A stretch of DNA of 10,000 nucleotides from Methanospirillum hungatei (GTDB lineage Archaea; Halobacteriota; Methanomicrobia; Methanomicrobiales; Methanospirillaceae): NCBI RefSeq assembly GCF_020216685.1, contig NZ_JAIWNS010000105.1, positions 1-10,000 of the forward strand, in the 5' to 3' direction. The position numbers and the translations under genes were made by a program. Shown here one piece after another: positions 1 through 5,074 of this stretch. Within the stretch, counting starts at the first letter, position 1; every line of letters starts with the position of its first letter. Below the pieces are notes generated by a model. That model searched no databases and was not told where the DNA came from. It saw only the letters and a list, made by a program, of their open reading frames with translations.

Positions 1-545
1 CGGATGATGTGATAACCCAGGAGATCGCTCTTGTCGTCTGTGATTATGACCTCTGGAAACACCAGGATCCCCGTTCGGGTGTTCTGGGCCTTGTACTTCA
101 GCGGCATGAGAACAGGGAACATGTTCGTGACATGCTCATGCTTGGGGTCTTTGATGATAAGAAGATCAGAAGCGAGTATGAGGATATCATGCGGGAGATG
201 AACCGGGTCATGGAACGGACCAAACGTGCAGCAAGCATTCTTGGTACCAAATACCGCACCGTTGTCACTCCCATGTACGGATACCCCAGTGAGACAGCAG
301 CCTACCTTCGAAAAGAACTTGGATCTGATATCGAGGTTCTGGTCTCCCAGTCAGGCAAATTTTCTATCAGGTCAGTTCCCAACATCTCCCATAAAATTGC
401 CAGGGAGTTTGGCGGCGGGGGTCATCCCAATGCAGCAGGAGGATTCTTCAATTTCACCCTGACAGATAAAATACTCCTCCGTCTTTTTAAAAAGAACCAA
501 TGGTTTGAAAAAATTGCAAGGTACGCAGACACTATTCAAAAATAA
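1..545 (+). CDS. DHH/DHHA1 family phosphoesterase, C-terminal part (5' end outside window)
   Basis: The reading frame is open from the left edge (first full codon at base 3) to TAA at 543-545, giving about 180 residues. A GTG at base 9 is in frame, but the coding pattern continues upstream of it, so the gene is cut by the window edge. The diagnostic feature is a glycine-rich GGGGHPNAAGG motif at about bases 408-440. It is typical of the DHHA1 domain that binds substrate in RecJ, NrnA/oligoribonuclease and pAp-phosphatase relatives. The N-terminal DHH domain with the metal-binding aspartates is not visible, so the substrate (short RNA, pAp, cyclic dinucleotide or ssDNA) cannot be decided. A D-W-K..DPRS stretch near the start probably lies in the linker between the two domains. 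The final 14 bases overlap the end of the convergent gene on the other strand. Family assignment is solid; exact function is open. Confidence 0.85.
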   Translation, partial: DDVITQEIALVVCDYDLWKHQDPRSGVLGLVLQRHENREHVRDMLMLGVFDDKKIRSEYEDIMREMNRVMERTKRAASILGTKYRTVVTPMYGYPSETAAYLRKELGSDIEVLVSQSGKFSIRSVPNISHKIAREFGGGGHPNAAGGFFNFTLTDKILLRLFKKNQWFEKIARYADTIQK

Positions 546-1305
546 CTGCATATTCCTTTACTTTTTTCCAGTACTCTTCTTCTGATCCTGCTGCGTATCC
601 TGCCACCTTCAGATGATCATGGTCCACGTATTGCAGGGCATCAAGAAGGGCAGACTCTGAAGCATCATACACGATGAGATCTCTGACCTGGTACCGGTCC
701 ATAAGATCATTAACAAGGGAGATCATCTCTGCCCGGATGATGAGGTCTGATGTGTATTCCAAGAGTTCCTCAAGATTATGAAGGGAAGGGTGCTCTATGA
801 AAAGGAGATTTTTCGGACCTGACAGGAGTTCCAGATCAAACGGGCCTGGATTCTCCAGATGTATGATATGACCGGAGACCCGGTTATCCCGCAGAGTCCT
901 CAGAAGGTGACGAAATCCATGGAACATCTCAGCATAGGCATCCTCGTCATCAGGGGAAGGGCATGAAGAGAGAAGAGCAGGATTTTCGTGCACCGAACGT
1001 ATCTGCCTGCCTGATCTGGTCATGAGTTCATAATCGGCGACCATGGTATCCGGAGTAACGTGCGGTCCGGACTCTTCATCCCAGGACAGGGCCTCTTCCA
1101 GTCGTGACCTGCAAAACGGTCCACCGACTGCTATCTCATCTATCTTCGCATCTTTTTGCGCAGAAAAGGAGCGAAGTAATTGAAACGTGATGAGATCAGC
1201 TTCGATGCCACGGTATGCGGAGATGAACTCCTGCAGGACGGAAACCTGGGGAATTTCAGGATTAGAACCGAGTGACAGTGTTTTAAACGCTCTTTTTTTC
1301 TTCAT
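532..1305 (-). CDS. Conserved-looking hypothetical protein, about 257 aa, acidic, cytosolic
   Basis: I do not recognise this protein. The stop is TAG at 534-532. I prefer the ATG at 1305 (product begins MKKKRAFKTL); a TTG at 1317 would add four residues. Neither has a clear Shine-Dalgarno site. No signal peptide, membrane segment or cysteine-rich motif is visible. The N-terminus is a short basic patch. The second half alternates hydrophobic strands with helices (GHIIHLE, NLLFIEHP, DLIIRAEMISL, DLIVYDA, KVAGYAAG), which suggests an alpha/beta fold, perhaps a barrel or Rossmann-like protein; that is inference only. The middle is acidic and Ser/Pro-rich (SCPSPDDEDAY) and may be a linker. The gene is divergent from metG, sharing a 120-bp control region, and converges on the DHHA1 gene with a 14-bp overlap. 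Coding reality is supported by length, by neat packing between neighbours and by absence of a better frame on the opposite strand. Confidence 0.8.
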   Translation of the reverse strand: MKKKRAFKTLSLGSNPEIPQVSVLQEFISAYRGIEADLITFQLLRSFSAQKDAKIDEIAVGGPFCRSRLEEALSWDEESGPHVTPDTMVADYELMTRSGRQIRSVHENPALLSSCPSPDDEDAYAEMFHGFRHLLRTLRDNRVSGHIIHLENPGPFDLELLSGPKNLLFIEHPSLHNLEELLEYTSDLIIRAEMISLVNDLMDRYQVRDLIVYDASESALLDALQYVDHDHLKVAGYAAGSEEEYWKKVKEYAVIFE

Positions 1306-1339
1306 ATTGTCATTCAACCCAGGGCAGCTTCCTGCGCAA

Positions 1340-1358
1340 CTGTCAGTCTGTCTGACAG
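1340..1358. repeat. 7-bp inverted repeat in the divergent control region
   Basis: CTGTCAG at 1340-1346 and CTGACAG at 1352-1358 are perfect inverted copies separated by TCTGT. The element lies between the divergent hypothetical gene and metG. It could be a regulator-binding site or a short hairpin in the leader of the minus-strand gene. Function is not shown by sequence alone. Confidence 0.4.
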
Positions 1359-1379
1359 GCCGGTTCAGGATCAGGGAGA

Positions 1380-1400
1380 ACAGAGGTCCCCATCCTCTGT
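1380..1400. repeat. 7-bp inverted repeat abutting the metG TATA box
   Basis: ACAGAGG at 1380-1386 and CCTCTGT at 1394-1400 form a perfect inverted repeat with a 7-base spacer (TCCCCAT). Its right arm touches the AT-rich TATA-like segment at 1400-1410. The position, just upstream of a core promoter, suits an activator or repressor site. It would also form a hairpin in a minus-strand transcript started further right. Confidence 0.4.
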
Positions 1401-1410
1401 ATATTTTATA
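1399..1410 (+). promoter_or_regulatory. Probable TATA box for metG (possibly shared by both divergent genes)
   Basis: GTATATTTTATA is the only strongly AT-rich block before metG. Archaeal TATA boxes sit about 26 bp before the transcript start, which places initiation near 1430, at or between the two possible metG start codons (1426 and 1435). That geometry suggests a leaderless or nearly leaderless mRNA, in agreement with the lack of a Shine-Dalgarno site. The reverse complement is also TATA-like and could serve the minus-strand gene. Confidence 0.5.
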
Positions 1411-1425
1411 GAATTATCTTCAAAA

Positions 1426-3429
1426 ATGTACCTGATGAATAGCCGCCCACTTCTTGTTACCTGTGGCCTTCCCTATACCAACGGCCCCTGCCATCTCGGC
1501 CATCTCCGGACATATGTACCTGCGGATTTTTACGTGCGGTTCATGCGGCGAAAAGGAGAAGAGGTGGTCTTTATCTGCGGCTCGGATAATCATGGAACGC
1601 CAATCGTCGTGAGTGCCGAGAAGGAAGGCACAACTCCCCGCCAGATATCTGAACGGTATCACACCCATTTCTCTGACACCTTCACCAAGATGCAGGTGCA
1701 CTTTGATCACTTCGGGATGACCGATGATCCAACTACCCATGCTCGGACAAAACATCTTGTCAGCCGGCTGATTGACCGGGGTTATGTATACCCGAAGATA
1801 ATTCAGCAGGCATACTGCACAAAATGTCAGAAGTTCCTGCCCGACCGGTACCTTGAGGGAATCTGTCCCCACTGTAAAAAACCGGCACGAGGAGATGAAT
1901 GTGATCAGGGATGCGGGAAACACCTTGAACCAGGAGAGATACTGGAACCTACCTGTAAGATCTGTGGCAACCGGGCAGAATACCGAGAGCAGGAACATTT
2001 CTTCTTCAAACTCAGCGGATTCCAGGACTGGCTCAGGGAATATCTGGGCAAACTAAAAGGGACCGATAACGCCATCAATTACGCCCTGGGCTGGGTGAAT
2101 GAGGATCTGCATGACTGGTGCATTACCCGGACACTTGAATGGGGAGTGAAATTCCCTGGTCATGATGATCTGGTCGTCTATGTCTGGGTTGATGCCCCCA
2201 TCGGATATATCGGATTTACCGAAGAATGGGCTGCGAAGACCGGGAGGGACTGGAAGGATTGCTGGTGTGGCGAGAACACACGGGTGACCCATTTTATCGG
2301 ACAGGACATCACCTATCACCATTGTGTCTTCTGGCCGGCGATGCTCCATGGTGCAGGATATGGAACGCCCTATGCAGTAGTTGCCTCCGGTATGCTCAAG
2401 ATTGATGACCATAAGTTCTCAAAGTCACGAGGATACGTGGTCTGGACTAATGAGGATTATCTTGACCAGGGGCTGCCTGCCGACTACCTTCGGTACTACC
2501 TTCTCTCCTATACAAGCCACACAAAGGAGATGAACTTCTCCTGGCAGCTTTTCCAGGAGCGGATCAATAATGAGGTTGTCAACAATCTGGGGAACTTCAT
2601 ATACCGCTCGCTCCATCTCTCCCAGAAACAGTTCGGGGGAGTGCCTGAAGGTGCGGTAGAGCAGGAGATCCTTGACCGGATAAACGAGGCCATCGGACAG
2701 GTAACCGGGCTTGTTGAGGCCTATGACTTTAAAGGAGCGGTTGATGCAATCCTTGTACTCTCCGCCTGGGGGAATACGTATATTCAGAGTAAGGAACCCT
2801 GGAAACTGGCAAAGACCGATCAGGCAGCCATGGCACAGGTCATGAGGAACTGTCTTCAGCTGGCAAAAGCCCTGACGCTCCTCATTGAACCGGTTATGCC
2901 GGAACGAGCCGGGCTCATCTGGAGTCAGCTCGGTCAGGACAGCCTAATAGCCAATAATGGATTCTCAGCAGGGCTTGAACCTCTCAGCCCCGGACCTCTT
3001 CCTGCACCTTCCATTGTGTTCTCAAAAATTGATGATAAGATGACTCAAGAACTCGATAAACGACTCCGAGACAGGATAGATGCACTGGATGCGGAGAAAA
3101 AACCCAAGACCCCGGAGATCTCAATTGAAGAGTTTGCGAAAGTTGAGATGAAGACTGGAAAAATCCTCTCTGCTGAACAGGTTCCAAAATCTGCCAAACT
3201 TCTGAAACTACAGGTCAGCATCGGCGATGAAGTACGGCAGATTGTGAGTGGGATAGCCCAGTTTCATAAACCAGAAGAACTGGTCGGAAAAGATGTGGTC
3301 GTCTGCACCAATCTGAAGCCGGCGAAGATATTCGGAATTGAAAGCAACGGGATGATCCTGGCCGCCGGAGATAATGCATCCCTATTACGGCCTGAAACTC
3401 CGGTTCCATCCGGAACAAAAATCAGATAA
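1426..3429 (+). CDS. metG: Methionyl-tRNA synthetase (MetRS), archaeal type with C-terminal tRNA-binding domain
   Basis: Class I aminoacyl-tRNA synthetase, 667 aa, which charges tRNA-Met with methionine at the expense of ATP. The HIGH-box counterpart is HLGH at residues 23-26 and the KMSKS counterpart is FSKSR at about 331-335. Between them is a zinc-binding connective insert with two knuckles: C131/C134/C147/C150 and C159/C163/C177/C180. The second knuckle opens as CxxxC rather than CxxC. An alpha-helical anticodon-binding domain follows, with an NNEVVNNLGNF segment. From about residue 565 to the end is an EMAP-II/Trbp111-like OB fold (VEMKTGKI start), which in relatives aids tRNA binding and dimerisation. 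The start is either ATG 1426 or ATG 1435; the latter gives MNSRPLLVTC, closer to a usual MetRS N-terminus. No Shine-Dalgarno site precedes either, so leaderless initiation from the TATA box is likely. The gene stands alone, ending in TAA 21 bp before a convergent gene. Confidence 0.97.
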   Translation: MYLMNSRPLLVTCGLPYTNGPCHLGHLRTYVPADFYVRFMRRKGEEVVFICGSDNHGTPIVVSAEKEGTTPRQISERYHTHFSDTFTKMQVHFDHFGMTDDPTTHARTKHLVSRLIDRGYVYPKIIQQAYCTKCQKFLPDRYLEGICPHCKKPARGDECDQGCGKHLEPGEILEPTCKICGNRAEYREQEHFFFKLSGFQDWLREYLGKLKGTDNAINYALGWVNEDLHDWCITRTLEWGVKFPGHDDLVVYVWVDAPIGYIGFTEEWAAKTGRDWKDCWCGENTRVTHFIGQDITYHHCVFWPAMLHGAGYGTPYAVVASGMLKIDDHKFSKSRGYVVWTNEDYLDQGLPADYLRYYLLSYTSHTKEMNFSWQLFQERINNEVVNNLGNFIYRSLHLSQKQFGGVPEGAVEQEILDRINEAIGQVTGLVEAYDFKGAVDAILVLSAWGNTYIQSKEPWKLAKTDQAAMAQVMRNCLQLAKALTLLIEPVMPERAGLIWSQLGQDSLIANNGFSAGLEPLSPGPLPAPSIVFSKIDDKMTQELDKRLRDRIDALDAEKKPKTPEISIEEFAKVEMKTGKILSAEQVPKSAKLLKLQVSIGDEVRQIVSGIAQFHKPEELVGKDVVVCTNLKPAKIFGIESNGMILAAGDNASLLRPETPVPSGTKIR

Positions 3430-3442
3430 ATTAAAAGTACTC

Positions 3443-3449
3443 TTTTTTT
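3443..3449 (+). terminator. Oligo-T terminator after metG
   Basis: A run of seven T residues begins 14 bases after the metG stop codon, inside the 21-bp gap to the convergent HEAT gene. Archaeal RNA polymerase stops at such T tracts without needing a hairpin, so this is a plausible metG terminator. Confidence 0.55.
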
Positions 3450-3450
3450 G

Positions 3451-3924
3451 TCACGATGTTATCTGCGATAGTGCAGTCTGTATTGCATTCTTCACTTCAG
3501 GATCACGTTCTTGTTTCAGTGCCTGCATAAGAGGAGTCAGTGCGAAATCTGATCCGGACCTGGCAAGCCCTTCCGCTGCAATCCTCCGGGTATACGGATG
3601 ATCATCGGTCAGCAGCCGTATGAGGATCGGAGGAATTCGTGGATCCCGCATCTGTCCAAGAGATTTCGCAGCCATGTACCTGACATGATCCTTTTCATCG
3701 GTGGTAAGAGCGATAAGGAACTCAACAACCTGGACATCACCAATCGCTCCCAGTGCTTCAGCGGCCCGGTACCTGATTACCCAGTTCGTATCATTGAGTA
3801 ATGGAAGTAAGGCAGGGACTGCGGTTTTTCCCATTCCGGAGAGGGATGCCGAAGCATGTGCACGAACTTCCTTATTTGTACTGCGAAGATCTGCCAGGGC
3901 AGACTCCAGTTCACGTGAAGACAT
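3451..3924 (-). CDS. Small HEAT-repeat protein (PBS-lyase-type HEAT repeats)
   Basis: This 157-aa protein is composed almost wholly of about five tandem repeats of roughly 31 residues, each a helix-turn-helix. The repeating core is easy to align: VRAHASASLSGMG, VIRYRAAEALGAIGD, HVRYMAAKSLGQMRD, YTRRIAAEGLARSG and a degenerate last unit (EVKNAIQTALSQI). This is the HEAT/PBS-lyase repeat pattern of a curved solenoid that binds proteins. No catalytic domain is present, so it probably acts as a scaffold or adaptor; its partner is unknown. Such proteins are common in methanogens. I choose ATG 3924 because the repeat begins right after it (MSSRELESAL); a TTG at 3948 in the same frame adds eight residues of no repeat character. 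No clear Shine-Dalgarno site precedes it. The stop is TGA at 3453-3451. It lies 99 bp downstream of the exported-protein gene on the same strand, with a likely terminator between them, so co-transcription is uncertain. Confidence 0.9.
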   Translation of the reverse strand: MSSRELESALADLRSTNKEVRAHASASLSGMGKTAVPALLPLLNDTNWVIRYRAAEALGAIGDVQVVEFLIALTTDEKDHVRYMAAKSLGQMRDPRIPPILIRLLTDDHPYTRRIAAEGLARSGSDFALTPLMQALKQERDPEVKNAIQTALSQITS

Positions 3925-3962
3925 GAAAAAAGAATTGGATGTTATCAAAGAAAAGAATGAAG

Positions 3963-4007
3963 GATTAGGTATTTCCTCCCATCCAAGGCTGCCCCACCTA
4001 CCTAATC
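3963..4007 (-). terminator. Inverted repeat after the exported-protein gene, possible terminator or 3' hairpin
   Basis: GATTAGGTA at 3963-3971 and TACCTAATC at 3999-4007 are perfect 9-bp inverted copies around a 27-base loop. Read on the minus strand, the stem begins 16 bases after the stop codon of the exported-protein gene, and a pyrimidine-rich stretch (CTTCATTCTTTTCTTTG) follows it. The loop is G-rich on this strand (GGTGGGG and GGGAGG). A terminator or 3'-end stabilising hairpin is the likeliest role. It could alternatively be an operator for the HEAT gene, which starts 39 bases downstream. Confidence 0.45.
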
Positions 4008-4023
4008 GTTCTCTCTTCTCTCG

Positions 4024-4893
4024 TTATGTGACCGGTGCTACGGTCGGCTGTGCCATTGCAGTCGATGAGTATTCATGTGTCTGAGCCAGGTCAAACAGTC
4101 CGCGAGCCACGGTTCTCTGCCGGTCAGTAATCTTGGTCGTAACATTTCCATCGCCACTTGCCTGGTAAATGTTATCATAGGTCTCAAAGTTGGTATTCAT
4201 ATAGACCTCTGCTGCTCCGACTGCGAGGGTATTATTCGCATTGGTACCCAGACCCTGGGCATCAAATCCATACCGCAGATTCACCGGCACGGTAGAGCTC
4301 TCTGAAATCGCACGGCCACCAACCGTCGTCACCGCAGCAACCTCCTGCACGTTCATTGCGCTACCCGCTTCAACAGTTCCTTTGAACGCTGCCCCATTTC
4401 CTCCGGTTCCACCTGCGAATACACACCGACCTACTTCATTTCCATTCGTTGCTGCACCAAGTGATGTGATGGTTGCTCCCTCATCCCAGAGCATCGTACC
4501 GCTCTGGCTCTGATCAGCCTGGAAATTCACCGTATGTCTGGCATACAGGTTGTCTCTGCCATCAGATACATTGGAACCATCCATATTGTACTCTTTCGTG
4601 TACCTGGTAGTTCCACTGGCTGCAAGGGTATTTTCACGATAGGTAAAGATCGCCCTTGTTTCATCTGGTGAAAGTGTATTATTCGCGAGATCCCCATTGG
4701 GAAGATTCGTCTGCTGCCACTCCATATCATGATTTACCAGAAGTGTACCGATACAGGTTGCATCGATAGTAGTCGTAATTCCGGTCTGATCATATGTTGC
4801 AGAAGTAGGTCTGACAGCAGATGCCCACCCGGTTGTGAGAACCAGGATTATAATAAGCACTGTGCTTAATTGCCTCATTGTACAGGCATTCAT
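4024..4893 (-). CDS. Exported protein of unknown function, signal peptide, beta-rich, possible surface protein
   Basis: The product is 289 aa from ATG 4893. It begins with a classic Sec signal peptide: short N-region, hydrophobic core STVLIIILVLTTG, and an ASA cleavage site at about residue 26. The mature part is rich in Thr, Ala, Gly, Asn and Ser, poor in Lys, and reads as mostly beta strands. It has only two cysteines (DATCIG and GRCVF), which may form a disulfide, and four N-glycosylation sequons (NNT, NVS, NNT, NVT). The end is a short Pro/Thr tail (QPTVAPVT); no transmembrane helix, PGF-CTERM or other anchor is visible. The frame is open to 4980, but that extension runs through palindromic promoter DNA, so it is probably not coding. 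ATG 4908 and ATG 4878 are other possible starts, and all three keep the signal peptide. I do not recognise a family. A cell-envelope or sheath-associated role is inference from composition. The gene has its own promoter region and lies downstream of fusA on the same strand. Confidence 0.82.
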   Translation of the reverse strand: MNACTMRQLSTVLIIILVLTTGWASAVRPTSATYDQTGITTTIDATCIGTLLVNHDMEWQQTNLPNGDLANNTLSPDETRAIFTYRENTLAASGTTRYTKEYNMDGSNVSDGRDNLYARHTVNFQADQSQSGTMLWDEGATITSLGAATNGNEVGRCVFAGGTGGNGAAFKGTVEAGSAMNVQEVAAVTTVGGRAISESSTVPVNLRYGFDAQGLGTNANNTLAVGAAEVYMNTNFETYDNIYQASGDGNVTTKITDRQRTVARGLFDLAQTHEYSSTAMAQPTVAPVT

Positions 4894-4910
4894 ATCAATC
4901 AACCCCATCA

Positions 4911-4950
4911 ATTTTCTGACCACATCCGTAGTCAGACTGGTCACGAAAAT
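4911..4950. repeat. 12-bp inverted repeat with one bulge upstream of the exported-protein gene
   Basis: ATTTTCTGACCA (4911-4922) is the inverted copy of TGGTCA-C-GAAAAT (4938-4950), with a single extra base (C4944) and a 15-base loop. It lies between the putative TATA box and the start codon of the minus-strand exported-protein gene. If the transcript starts right of it, it is a 5'-leader hairpin beginning 17 bases before ATG 4893. If the start is near 4942, as the TATA box implies, it is more likely a DNA site over the initiation region. Confidence 0.6.
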
Positions 4951-4955
4951 TTCGT
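4943..4955. promoter_or_regulatory. Interrupted palindrome, candidate operator
   Basis: ACGAAA-A-TTTCGT is a perfect 6+6 palindrome around one base. It overlaps the right arm of the larger inverted repeat and lies about where transcription of the exported-protein gene should begin, 9 bases from the TATA-like box. A dimeric repressor site at this place is plausible but not proven. Confidence 0.4.
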
Positions 4956-4961
4956 CGGTTA

Positions 4962-4973
4962 TACATATATACC
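4962..4973 (-). promoter_or_regulatory. Probable TATA box for the exported-protein gene
   Basis: On the minus strand this reads GGTATATATGTA, a good archaeal TATA box with a purine-rich AAGG before it that could act as a BRE. A start about 26 bp downstream would fall near 4942, leaving a leader of about 50 bases to ATG 4893. Confidence 0.5.
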
Positions 4974-4977
4974 TTGT

Positions 4978-5001
4978 CAATTTTCAGTGACAGAAAAATT
5001 G
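4978..5001. repeat. Bulged inverted repeat between fusA and the exported-protein promoter
   Basis: CAATTTTC (4978-4985) pairs with GAAAAATTG (4993-5001) with one unpaired A and a 7-base loop. It may be the distal part of the fusA terminator or a site upstream of the next promoter. A related motif (AGTGATGAAAATTGG at 5052-5066) occurs just before the fusA stop; compare AGTGACAGAAAAATTGG at 4986-5002. Confidence 0.4.
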
Positions 5002-5020
5002 GAATTTAGACGATATCCAG

Positions 5021-5046
5021 AAAAATAAATATAAAGAAAATGATTT
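5021..5046 (-). terminator. T-rich terminator region after fusA
   Basis: On the minus strand, about 30 bases past the fusA stop, there are several T tracts (CATTTTC, CTTTATATTTATTTTT). Clustered T tracts of this kind terminate archaeal RNA polymerase. This marks the probable end of the rpsL-rpsG-fusA transcript. Confidence 0.5.
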
Positions 5047-5074
5047 AATCGAGTGATGAAAATTGGGGAGAGAT

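Noticed and set aside
1420-1998. Open frame of 192 codons on the minus strand inside metG
   Set aside because: It lies fully opposite a complete, motif-rich MetRS gene, has no family pattern, and is explained by codon bias on the coding strand.
3701-4084. Open frame of 127 codons on the plus strand across the HEAT gene and intergenic region
   Set aside because: The HEAT repeats on the minus strand are unmistakable. The plus-strand product has low complexity and no start signals.
4894-4980. N-terminal extension of the exported protein to 4980
   Set aside because: It would put 29 residues before the signal peptide and read through the palindromes and TATA box. A start at 4893 (or 4908/4878) gives a normal signal peptide.
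4024-5074. Possible mobile element or horizontally acquired island around the exported protein
   Set aside because: I saw no transposase, integrase, tRNA target or flanking direct repeats of useful length. Base composition looks similar to the neighbours by eye.
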